From assembly GCF_001685355.1 (NCBI RefSeq), contig NZ_CP016438.1, forward strand, positions 1,984,001 through 2,048,000: a stretch of 64,000 nt of DNA, written 5' to 3'. The position numbers and the translations under genes were made by a program. This document shows positions 1-8,903 of this stretch, one piece after another (position 1 is the first letter of the stretch; each line of letters opens with the position of its first letter). Source of the DNA: Streptomyces lincolnensis. GTDB taxonomy: Bacteria > Actinomycetota > Actinomycetes > Streptomycetales > Streptomycetaceae. The notes beneath the pieces are model-generated. The model ran no database searches and was not told the DNA's origin. It worked only from the letters and a program-made list of their open reading frames with translations.

Positions 1-250
1 TGGTGCCCAGCGCGGCCCCGATCTGCGACCAGGACGCCCCGGCCGCACGGGCCGAGCGGACGGTGAGTTGCCGGCCGTAGGCGGCCTTGCGGGCCACGAC
101 CTCGCTCAGCGCGAGCAGTTCGAGCAGCTCGGTCCGGTCGGGGGCCGTGTCCGTGCCCGCGCCCATCGCTTCCCGCATGCGCAGCTCGTCGAGGCGGGCG
201 ACGGCGGTCAGCAGCGTGTACTGCGGTTCGATGCTCTCCGGTGTCGTCAT
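1..250 (-). CDS. Small helix-turn-helix-like protein, 3' end outside window
   Basis: The reading frame starts with ATG at 250 on the minus strand and runs open off the left edge, giving 83 codons. The visible product is mostly helical and acidic near the start. It ends with AARAAGASWSQIGAALGT, which has the pattern of an HTH turn and recognition helix (W-x-x-I-G-x-A-L-G). The protein at 13810-14352 carries the closely similar segment [20 protein letters not shown], so the two are probably paralogues of a small Streptomyces DNA-binding family of unknown role. The only sequence between it and the upstream guaB1 gene is a 50-bp perfect inverted repeat, which could be a terminator for guaB1 or an operator for this gene. 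The C-terminus cannot be judged. Confidence 0.6.
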   Translation of the reverse strand, partial: MTTPESIEPQYTLLTAVARLDELRMREAMGAGTDTAPDRTELLELLALSEVVARKAAYGRQLTVRSARAAGASWSQIGAALGT

Positions 251-264
251 GCGATCCAGACTTG

Positions 265-314
265 CGTCAAGGCTGCCTGACGTCAAGAGGACTTGACGTC
301 AGGCAGCCTTGACG
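265..314. terminator. Perfect 23-bp inverted repeat between guaB1 and the HTH gene
   Basis: Arms at 265-287 and 292-314 are exact reverse complements with a 4-nt loop (AGGA). Each arm also holds the 8-bp palindrome TGACGTCA (278-285 and 295-302). The element lies 28 nt after the guaB1 stop and 14 nt before the start of the next co-oriented gene. It would make a strong terminator hairpin, although no T-run follows. The nested TGACGTCA boxes make a dimeric-protein operator an alternative reading. Confidence 0.6.
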
Positions 315-342
315 ACTTCGGGTCCGGAAGGGAGCCGAGGCC

Positions 343-1827
<1,485 letters not shown>

Positions 1828-1963
1828 TCAGCCAGGGGGAAAGAGCACGTACTTCATTCTCCCATGTCGGGCCGAACGTCATGCCCGGGCGAAACATCCA
1901 GACCCTGCGGCGACGGCTTCGGAGGATCCACCGAACCGGGGGAAGCCACCGGGGGCACGGCCG

Positions 1964-2401
1964 TCAGACGCGGGCCAGAGCGGCCCGCGCCGCCTCGATG
2001 AACCCCTCCCGCCGGGCATCGAGCTCGTCCGGCGACGCCGAGCGCCCCCGCAGCAGCTCCATCAGGGCCCGCGCGGCCGCCGCGGGCTCCTCCGGCCCCT
2101 CCAGCAGGACAACGCCGCAGGCCCGCTGGAGATCCGGGACGTCGCTCGGCTGCCCCTCCCCGGTCCTGCGCGTGACGAGAACGGCGTCGGCGGCCTCCAG
2201 GAACCGGACGTAGGCCTGACGGCGCTGGTCGTGCAGACGGGCGGCGCGCTGTTCCGCGACGGTCAGGCGCAGGGTGTGCAGCGCGGCCTCCGCCTGTCGT
2301 TCGCCGGCCTCCCGGGCGCCCTTCGCCGAGATCACACTGCCGGCCAGCGCGGCGCCGGCCCCGATGAGCGCCGCGCACAGCGCGACGAGCCACTCAGTCA
2401 T
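1964..2401 (-). CDS. Small membrane-anchored protein with predicted coiled coil, unknown function
   Basis: The product is 145 aa from ATG at 2401; an in-frame ATG three codons earlier (2410) is equally possible, and neither has a clear Shine-Dalgarno. Residues 5-25 form one hydrophobic helix rich in Ala, Leu and Gly. After it comes a charged helical segment of about residues 27-75 (many Glu, Arg, Ala and Gln), likely a coiled coil, then a helical C-terminal half. I do not recognise a family. The longer open frame upstream of 2401 is Arg/Pro-rich and looks non-coding. It is divergent from the GT-B-like gene at 2569, with 167 bp of shared upstream sequence. Confidence 0.6.
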   Translation of the reverse strand: MTEWLVALCAALIGAGAALAGSVISAKGAREAGERQAEAALHTLRLTVAEQRAARLHDQRRQAYVRFLEAADAVLVTRRTGEGQPSDVPDLQRACGVVLLEGPEEPAAAARALMELLRGRSASPDELDARREGFIEAARAALARV

Positions 2402-2568
2402 GGGGTGCATTCTGCTGGTGCGCCGCCCGCCCCCGGCACGGGGGTGACCCCACGCTCCCGGGGGCACTCCGACCGCCACGGGTACGATCGGCTCGCCGCA
2501 CCGGACAAGCCTGCGAGACGGGCTCCGATCTGCGCAAACGCCATACACGGCAGACCGCGGCCGATAGC

Positions 2569-4317
2569 ATGGAGGGACACTTGCGCGACGGGCGACGGGC
2601 GACGGGCGAGCCACCCGCGGTTCTTTTCGCGGCGCGGTCGCAGAACGCTCTGCACCGGCTGCTCGACACGCTCCCCGTCTTCGCGGGTGACGACCGGCTG
2701 CGCCGCTGGTTCACCCTCGTCCCCGGCTCCGACTTCTCCCTCGACGCGCTCGACGCGATAGAGCGAGCCGGCGGGCGCACCCTCCCCTGGTCCCGGGCCA
2801 CGGCCCGGTCCTTCGCCCTGGTCCTCGCCGCCGGCCCCAAGGGCGACCTCCAGGCCCTGCGCGGCCCGCGGGTCCTGCTGCCGCACGGCGCCGGGTTCAG
2901 CAAGTCCATCCCCGGAGAAGGCACGGACGACTCCGCGTCCGGTCTCGACCCGGCCCACCTCCTCCTCCCCGACGGCACCCTCCTCGCCGACTTGTACGCC
3001 TTCGCCCACCCCGGCCAGGTCTCCCGGCTGGCCGCCCTCAGCCCGGCCGTCGCCGCCCGCGCCAAGGTCGTCGGCGACCCCCTGCTGGAACGGTTCCTCG
3101 ACGCCGACTCCACCGACCGCCGGCACCGCTACCGCGCCGCCCTGCGCACCGGGAGCCGCCGTCTGATCGTGCTGCTGTCCACCTGGGGCCCGGAGTCGCT
3201 GCTGCGCCGCCGCCCGTCCCTGCCCGCCGACCTGGCCGCGGTCCTGCCCCACGACGAGTACCAGCTCGCCCTGGTCGTGCACCCCAACGAGCGGGTCCGC
3301 CTCGGCGCCCGGGACCTGGAGGAACACCTCGAACCCGCCCGCCGGGCCGGCCTGATCCTGCCCGCCGCCTACGAGGAGTGGGCCTCGGTCGCCGTCGCCG
3401 CGGACCTCCTCGTCTCCGACCACGGTTCGGCGGCGCTGTACGCGGCGGCCCTCGACCGTCCGCTGCTCGCCGCGTACGACGGCGGAGCCGAACTGCTCCC
3501 CGGCAGCCCCATGGCGACGCTCCTGGACCGCGTCCCGCGTCTGGGCACCGACCCCGCCGCCGCCCCGCGGACCGTCGCCGAGGCGCTGCGCGGCCACCGG
3601 CCCGGCAGCGTGCGCCCGCTCACGGACACCGTCTTCGCCGAGCACGGCAACGGCCTGGAGCGGCTGCGCGAGGAGCTGTACGCACTCCTCGGCCTCGAAC
3701 CGCCCGCCCTCCCGGCCGGCCCCCGGCCGCTGCCCGACCCCGCGCCGGCGCCCACGGCCCCGTCGGCCTTCGCGGTGCGCGTCCGGCACGACGCGGACGG
3801 CGTGATCCATGTGACCCGGCACCCCGCGCACCTGGTGCCGCCCCCGCGTCCCGCCGGCCACCTCACGTCATCCCCACGGCCCGTCCACCACCTCGCCGCC
3901 GAGACCGACCGGGCCGGCGCCAGGGACACCCAGGGCGCCGCCCTCCTCCACCGCCGGGCCGACGGTCCGGGCCCGGCCCACGGGGACGCGATCGTGCGCA
4001 CCGCGGACGCCTGGACCCGCCGCACCCTGGCGGAGCATCCCGGAGGACGCCGTACCGCCGCGGTCGCCGTATCGGCCACCCACTGCCTGCTGCGCACCCG
4101 CACCGGCCCGCTGCTGTCGGCCCGCATCGAGCCCTGCCCCGTACCGGAGGGCCTGGTCTACGCCGACCCGGCCGCGGTGCTCTCCGCGGTGCACGCCGCA
4201 CTCCTCGCCGCCGGGGACGGGCCCGCGCCCGAGACCCTCGTCTGCGCGATCGGCGACCGCCGGTTCCCGGTACGGCTGTCACCGGCGACCCCGGACGAGG
4301 CGGCCCTCCCCGTGTAG
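2569..4317 (+). CDS. Glycosyl/glycerophosphotransferase-like (GT-B fold) protein
   Basis: The product is 582 aa. The first 370 or so residues resemble the two Rossmann-like lobes of CDP-glycerol glycerophosphotransferase and GT-B enzymes. Signs are GPRVLLPHGAGFSKS (acceptor-lobe loop), ARAKVVGDPLLERFL, ALVVHPNERVRLG, and the donor-site-like segment AADLLVSDHGSAALYAAALD, which parallels the aDlLItDySS motif of that family. The C-terminal 200 residues (from about Pro385) are a Pro/Ala-rich linker and an unrecognised domain. Such Streptomyces proteins are often mislabelled as translation initiation factor 2 in automatic annotation; nothing here supports that. Substrate is unknown. The stop lies in a 33-bp tandem duplication shared with the convergent STAND gene. 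The start at 2569 is the first ATG in frame; its exact position is uncertain. Confidence 0.65.
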   Translation: MEGHLRDGRRATGEPPAVLFAARSQNALHRLLDTLPVFAGDDRLRRWFTLVPGSDFSLDALDAIERAGGRTLPWSRATARSFALVLAAGPKGDLQALRGPRVLLPHGAGFSKSIPGEGTDDSASGLDPAHLLLPDGTLLADLYAFAHPGQVSRLAALSPAVAARAKVVGDPLLERFLDADSTDRRHRYRAALRTGSRRLIVLLSTWGPESLLRRRPSLPADLAAVLPHDEYQLALVVHPNERVRLGARDLEEHLEPARRAGLILPAAYEEWASVAVAADLLVSDHGSAALYAAALDRPLLAAYDGGAELLPGSPMATLLDRVPRLGTDPAAAPRTVAEALRGHRPGSVRPLTDTVFAEHGNGLERLREELYALLGLEPPALPAGPRPLPDPAPAPTAPSAFAVRVRHDADGVIHVTRHPAHLVPPPRPAGHLTSSPRPVHHLAAETDRAGARDTQGAALLHRRADGPGPAHGDAIVRTADAWTRRTLAEHPGGRRTAAVAVSATHCLLRTRTGPLLSARIEPCPVPEGLVYADPAAVLSAVHAALLAAGDGPAPETLVCAIGDRRFPVRLSPATPDEAALPV

Positions 4318-4367
4318 CCCGGCCGGCTCAGGCCGGCCGAACTGCTGTAGCCCGGCCGGCTCAGGCC
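4313..4367. repeat. 33-bp tandem duplication covering both convergent stop codons
   Basis: The 22-bp sequence at 4313-4334 recurs exactly at 4346-4367 (period 33 bp). The first copy holds the TAG stop (4315-4317) of the rightward gene. The second holds the stop (TCA at 4361-4363, read TGA) of the leftward gene. Each copy contains both signals, so both genes have a back-up stop in a duplicated segment. This looks like a recent slippage duplication. Confidence 0.85.
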
Positions 4368-6370
4368 AGCCCGGACCGCTCCCGTGCGGCGGCCGCCGCG
4401 GCCCGGTGCTCGCTCGCCTCGCCCTGACGCCCTTCCCCCTCGGCGAGTTCGGCGAGGGCGTCCAGCACCCGGGCCTCGTCCCGGGAACCGCCACGGCCCC
4501 GCGTCCCCTCCAGCGCGGCCAGGTACAGCGCCCGGGCCTCCTCCGTCCGGTCGAGGCGGACCAGGACACCGGCCAGCGCGAACTCCGCGCGGGAGGCGAG
4601 CCGGGCCCGGTCGTCCGCCGCGAAGTCCGCCCGGGCGCGTGCCAGCAGCTCCGCCGCCCGGTCCAGCTCACCGAGATGGGCCAGGGCCTCGCCCAGCCGG
4701 TAAGTCTGGAGCGTGACGCCGTAGCCGTTGCGGATCTCCTCGTGCACGGCGCGCGACTCCTCGAAACAGGCCGCCGCGCCCGCCCAGTCGCCCTGGGCCG
4801 CCCGCAGCATCCCGCGGAACTCGGTGGTGGAGGCGCCGAGCCTGCGCTCCTCGTCCGACCGCCCCAGCCCGGCCCGAACGGCGTCCAGGGCCTGCGCCAT
4901 CTCCCGTTCGGCCGCCTGGAACTCGCCCTGCTCCCACAGCGGCCGGGCCAGCTGGCAGCGCATGCGGACCAGCGCCGGGACGTCACCGGCGCGCTGCGCG
5001 GCGGCCACGCCCGTGCGGAAGGCCTCGATGTGGTCGGCGTAGTGCGGATGGTCCAGGAAGTGCGTCCACAGCGGCTCGCACAGCGCCCACGCCTCGGCCG
5101 TACCCCAGTCCTCGGCGGCTCCCGCCTCGTACGCGAGACGGACACAGCCGAACAGCGCGTGCCGCTCGGCCTCCAGCCACTGGTAGGCACGGCGCTTGGC
5201 CGATACGCCGGTGCTGTCGTCGACCCGCTCGAACAGCACGTCGTACGTGCCGGGTACGGGCGGCATCTCGGCGGCCAGTTTCAGCCGGGACCCCGCGATC
5301 ACCGTGTCCGCCCGCTGCGCCTGGCGCACGTACCACCGCACGAGCCGCCGGCGGGCCGCGTCCCGGTCGCCCGCGTCGCCGTCGGCCCGGGCCCGCCGTC
5401 CGGCGTGGGCGCGCAGCAGCTCCGGCAGCCGCTCCCGGCCGTCCTCGGAGGCCCCGTCGAGCAGTCCGGCGGCCCGCAGCTCGTCCAGCGCGTCCTCGGC
5501 TGCCTCCGCGCCCCGGCCGAGCAGCGCGTCGGCCGCCGCGAGGGTGAAGGAGGGGCCGGGGAAGTCGGCCAGCAGCCGGTACAGCAGGGCCGCCTCCTCG
5601 CTCAGGCCCCGGTAGGCCGCGTCCCACACGCGCTCGACCATCGGCAGGCCCTTGTCGTGCAGTTCGGCCGTCAGCGCCTTGAGCAGCCGGGGCAGCGGGC
5701 GCCCCGGATGGCGGCGCAGCCAGAGCCCGGCGACATGCAGCGCGGCGGGGAGCCCGCCGCACAGCGCCAGCAGCTCACGGGTCGCGTCCGGCTCCGCGGC
5801 GAGCCGCGGGTCCCTCGCGACCCGCTCCAGCAGCTCCAGCGCGTCCGCCTCCGCCAGCGGGTCCACCGCAAGCTCCACGGCCGCCCCGGCCTGGAGGTCG
5901 TACAGCGGACCATGGCTGGTGACGATCACCAGGCTCTCGCCCGAGGCGGGCAGCAGGGACTCGGCCTCGGTGCCGTAGCGCGCGTTGTCGACGATCAGCG
6001 CGAGCCGCTTGCCATGGGTCAACGACCAGTACTGCCGCGCCCGTTCCCGGAACACGGGGGCGATCCAGTCCGCGCCGAGCGCGCGCAGGAGGTCGCCGAG
6101 GACGTCGGAGAGTTCCACCACGCCGTCCCGGCGTACGTCGTCGAGGTCCACGTACAGGACGCCGTCCGGGTATCTCTCCGCGACCCTGCGGACCAGGCGG
6201 AAGGCCAGCTCCGTCCGGCCCGCACCGCCGTAGCCGCTCACCGCGAGGCACAGGGGCCGGGCGCCGGACGCCGTCGTCCCGTGCCGTTCCTCGACGAGCC
6301 GCAGCACGCGGGCCTGCACGTCCTCGCGATCGACGAAGTGCGCCGGCTCCGGCGGAATCTGGTACACCAT
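4361..6370 (-). CDS. STAND/NB-ARC ATPase with TPR-like C-terminal repeats, degenerate Walker A
   Basis: The product is 669 aa. An N-terminal NB-ARC/STAND NTPase (residues 40-330) has a P-loop SGYGGAGRTELA at 45-56, a Walker B-like LALIVDN at 124-130, VIVTSHG at 149-155, and CGGLPAALHVAG near 205-216 (the GLPL motif). The rest is helical repeats of TPR type (about 390-660) for partner binding. No HTH or effector domain is present. The invariant Walker A lysine is Arg52, and the arginine usually found in the VTSR motif is His154, so nucleotide binding or hydrolysis may be altered. The family includes regulators of the AfsR type and NLR-like defence proteins; which applies here is unknown. A barstar gene lies just downstream on the same strand. 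Confidence 0.78.
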   Translation of the reverse strand: MVYQIPPEPAHFVDREDVQARVLRLVEERHGTTASGARPLCLAVSGYGGAGRTELAFRLVRRVAERYPDGVLYVDLDDVRRDGVVELSDVLGDLLRALGADWIAPVFRERARQYWSLTHGKRLALIVDNARYGTEAESLLPASGESLVIVTSHGPLYDLQAGAAVELAVDPLAEADALELLERVARDPRLAAEPDATRELLALCGGLPAALHVAGLWLRRHPGRPLPRLLKALTAELHDKGLPMVERVWDAAYRGLSEEAALLYRLLADFPGPSFTLAAADALLGRGAEAAEDALDELRAAGLLDGASEDGRERLPELLRAHAGRRARADGDAGDRDAARRRLVRWYVRQAQRADTVIAGSRLKLAAEMPPVPGTYDVLFERVDDSTGVSAKRRAYQWLEAERHALFGCVRLAYEAGAAEDWGTAEAWALCEPLWTHFLDHPHYADHIEAFRTGVAAAQRAGDVPALVRMRCQLARPLWEQGEFQAAEREMAQALDAVRAGLGRSDEERRLGASTTEFRGMLRAAQGDWAGAAACFEESRAVHEEIRNGYGVTLQTYRLGEALAHLGELDRAAELLARARADFAADDRARLASRAEFALAGVLVRLDRTEEARALYLAALEGTRGRGGSRDEARVLDALAELAEGEGRQGEASEHRAAAAAARERSGLA

Positions 6371-6449
6371 CCGTCACTGACTCCCGTTCAGGTCCACTGC
6401 CTCGCGCGTCACGGCACGAACCTATCCCCGCATGGGAGTTGATATGCCG

Positions 6450-6767
6450 TCAGGGCAGCGGCCGGCCCAGGGCGAGCGCCACGGTGAGCCCCGTCGCGCC
6501 CTCGGACGCCTCGGTGAACACCTCCTGGGCGATCGCCCACTCGTCCGGGCGCGCCTCGGCGTACGGCCGCCAGTTCCGCACGACGAGCAGCAGCTCCTGG
6601 TCCGCCGAGCCTTCGGGCCGGACGGACCGGTCGCCGAGGGAGTCGGCCAGCGCGTCCCAGTTCCGGCCGAACCAGTCGGGCAGCTCCAGGGCGCGAGCGC
6701 AACGGTCCATGAGACCCGCCTTGTCGGTGACCCCGTCGAGGTCCAGCGTGACCACGTGGTCCGTCAT
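6450..6767 (-). CDS. Barstar-family RNase inhibitor
   Basis: The product is 105 aa. The segment LDLDGVTDKAGLMDRCARAL followed by LPDWFGRNWDALADSL is the barstar signature (ligand loop and second helix), and the length fits the family (about 90-110 aa). Barstar folds bind and inhibit barnase-type secreted RNases in the cytoplasm. No guanyl-specific RNase or secreted nuclease gene is adjacent, so the partner is unlinked or the protein has another role. The stop lies 79 nt before the STAND ATPase start on the same strand. The gene is preceded by the strong terminator of the SorC regulator, so it needs its own promoter in 6768-6857. Confidence 0.85.
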   Translation of the reverse strand: MTDHVVTLDLDGVTDKAGLMDRCARALELPDWFGRNWDALADSLGDRSVRPEGSADQELLLVVRNWRPYAEARPDEWAIAQEVFTEASEGATGLTVALALGRPLP

Positions 6768-6857
6768 CTCAGTACCGCCCTGAACGAGTCGTGATGATCA
6801 TCGGTCCAGTAGATCCCGCCGCTGCGCCGCCTGGCAACGCGCCACCGCACACGCACA

Positions 6858-6907
6858 CGAGGGACGGCCGCGGCGGCACGTGTCCGTGCCGCCGCGGCCG
6901 TCCCTCG
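6858..6907 (-). terminator. Strong terminator hairpin downstream of the SorC regulator
   Basis: A perfect 23-bp G+C-rich inverted repeat (arms 6858-6880 and 6885-6907, loop TGTC) begins 20 nt after the regulator stop. The lack of a T-run is usual for Streptomyces. It separates the rpe/SorC unit from barstar. Confidence 0.85.
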
Positions 6908-6927
6908 CGGCCCTGCGCCCGAGCCCG

Positions 6928-7977
6928 TCAGATCCCGTCGGGGTCCGCCCTGTTCAGCGCCGGCTTCGGCGTCGTCCCCGCCGTCATCAGGTAGTCGGCC
7001 GCCGACGTGTCCGTCACCAGGCTGGTGACGAGCCCGGACCGCAGCACCGCGTCGATCGCCGCCGCCTTGCGCTGCCCGCCCGCGATCGCGACGACCTCGG
7101 GGACCCGGCGGAGCTGGTCGGCCTTGACGGTGATGCACCGCTCGCCCAGGTCCCGGCCGACCCGGCGGCCCTCGGCGTCGAAGAGGTGCGCGGACATTTC
7201 GGCGGCGACCCCGAGCGAGGCGTAGTGACCGCGCTCCTCGTCGCTGAGCATGTCGTGCACCGTGGAGATGCCCGGCTCCCAGGAGCCGATGGAGACGCAG
7301 GCGACCGTGACCTTGTCGAAGTACTCGAAGGCCCGGGCGATCCCGGTCTGGTGGCGCAGCGCCTGAGCGGTGGCCGCGTCCGGCAGCAGCATCGGCGCGT
7401 AGATGGGGTGCGCGTCGCCACCGGAGACCTGAGCGGCCCGGCGGACCGCCTCGACGGAGCCGCGCTCGGCGGTCCCGGCGTCGTACACGCCCGTCAGCTG
7501 CACCACCGTGCACGGCGGCAGCCGGTCCAGGGCCGCGGCCATGTGGATGGTGGACCGGCCCCAGGCCAGCCCCAGCACATCACCTTCGTTCACGAGCTCG
7601 CCGAGCAGGTCGGCGGCCACTTCCCCCAGGTTCTCCGGGTCGGGGGACGTCGCCTCCTCCACCTCGGCCGGAGACTCGACCACGACGGCGTGCCGCAGGC
7701 CGTAGCGGGCGCGGAGCGCGTCGGAGCGCTCGGCGTCCAGCTCGGCCGGCACGCGGATCTCGATGCGTACGAGATCCCGTTCGAGGGCGGTCTCCAGGAC
7801 CCGGGCCACCTTGAAGCGGCTGACGCCGAACTCCTCGGCGATCTGGATCTTGGACTTCCCCTCTAGGTAGAAGCGGCGGGCCATGGCCGCCGCCTGCACC
7901 AGCTCAGCGGGTCCCATCCGCATGGCTGACCGGCCCGCCGACATACCCGACACGGCGATCTCCTCACTGCTGTTCAC
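6928..7977 (-). CDS. SorC/DeoR-type sugar-binding transcriptional regulator
   Basis: The product is 349 aa with a GTG start; an internal start at MRMGPAEL about 18 codons later is possible. The N-terminal HTH is ARRFYLEGKSKIQIAEEFGV followed by SRFKVARVLE (about residues 33-62). A SorC-type phosphosugar-binding domain of the NagB/RpiA-like fold follows, with VLGLAWGRSTIHMAAAL and CITVKADQLRRVPEVVAIAGG as its hallmark loops. These proteins sense phosphorylated sugars and control carbohydrate genes. It lies 78 nt downstream of rpe on the same strand, which suggests a link to pentose-phosphate intermediates; that is inference. A 23-bp terminator follows it. Confidence 0.85.
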   Translation of the reverse strand: MNSSEEIAVSGMSAGRSAMRMGPAELVQAAAMARRFYLEGKSKIQIAEEFGVSRFKVARVLETALERDLVRIEIRVPAELDAERSDALRARYGLRHAVVVESPAEVEEATSPDPENLGEVAADLLGELVNEGDVLGLAWGRSTIHMAAALDRLPPCTVVQLTGVYDAGTAERGSVEAVRRAAQVSGGDAHPIYAPMLLPDAATAQALRHQTGIARAFEYFDKVTVACVSIGSWEPGISTVHDMLSDEERGHYASLGVAAEMSAHLFDAEGRRVGRDLGERCITVKADQLRRVPEVVAIAGGQRKAAAIDAVLRSGLVTSLVTDTSAADYLMTAGTTPKPALNRADPDGI

Positions 7978-8055
7978 ACTCTGGATTCACCGTTCATCCT
8001 TGCAGATGCGGCGGACTTGATCAGCTCCGATGAGAGCCGTTCACGTTCCCTTGGT

Positions 8056-8742
8056 TCAGTGGTCGCACGCCCAGGAGGCCTTGGCGGTGACCGCCTCGGC
8101 CTGTGTGCGCAATGCACGTACCGCCTCTGCCGGGTCGGACGCCCCGTAGACCGCCGAGCCCGCGACGAAGACGTCGGCGCCCGCGTCGGCGCACCGCTCG
8201 ATGGTGGAGGACGAGACTCCGCCGTCCACCTGGAGCCACAGTTCGAGCCCGTGCTTGCTGATCAACTCGCGGGTGCGGCGAATCTTGGGGAGCATGATGT
8301 CGAGAAACGCCTGCCCCCCGAAGCCGGGCTCGACGGTCATGATCAGCAGCATGTCGAGCTCGGGGAGCAGATCCTCGTACGGTTCGATCGGTGTCGCCGG
8401 CTTCAGCGCCATGGAGGCGCGGGCCCCCTTGGCCCGGATCTCCCGGGCGAGCCGGACCGGCGCGGCGGCCGCCTCCACATGAAAGGTGACGGAACCGGCC
8501 CCCGCCTCGACGTACTGGGGCGCCCAGCGATCGGGGGCCTCGATCATCAGATGGCAGTCCAGCGGAGTGTCCGTCGCACGGGCCAGAGACTCTACGACCG
8601 GCACACCGAGCGTGAGGTTCGGGACGAAATGGTTGTCCATCACGTCTACGTGGAGCCAGTCGGCTCCCGCGACCGCCTTCGCCTCGTCCGCGAGGCGGGC
8701 GAAATCGGCGGACAGAATGCTGGGGTTGATCTGCGCGGCCAT
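8056..8742 (-). CDS. rpe: Ribulose-phosphate 3-epimerase
   Basis: The product is 228 aa, the normal family length. It interconverts D-ribulose 5-phosphate and D-xylulose 5-phosphate in the pentose-phosphate pathway. Family motifs are clear: [12 protein letters not shown] at the N-terminus, the metal/catalytic [17 protein letters not shown] (His and Asp), [19 protein letters not shown], and the phosphate-binding [19 protein letters not shown] with VAGSAVYG. The gene is divergent from the MMPL exporter, with 161 bp between starts. The SorC regulator follows on the same strand after a short gap, so the two may share a transcript. Confidence 0.97.
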   Translation of the reverse strand: MAAQINPSILSADFARLADEAKAVAGADWLHVDVMDNHFVPNLTLGVPVVESLARATDTPLDCHLMIEAPDRWAPQYVEAGAGSVTFHVEAAAAPVRLAREIRAKGARASMALKPATPIEPYEDLLPELDMLLIMTVEPGFGGQAFLDIMLPKIRRTRELISKHGLELWLQVDGGVSSSTIERCADAGADVFVAGSAVYGASDPAEAVRALRTQAEAVTAKASWACDH

Positions 8743-8903
8743 GACCCAAGCCTGCCATGCCCTCCGGGGCTTGGCCGCATCGGTCGGCGGTGGGTACGGT
8801 CGTTTGTCCGCTTCGGGCCGTCTGTGGCTGATCGCGCCCGCGCGGCGGAGCCGCTTGTGTCACAGTCCCGCGCCTGTGAAGAGGCGCGGTTGCGGGGGTG
8901 GGT

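Noticed and set aside
6371..6927. Barnase-type partner for the barstar
   Set aside because: The flanking stretches are too short and hold only the hairpin; no RNase motif was seen on either strand.
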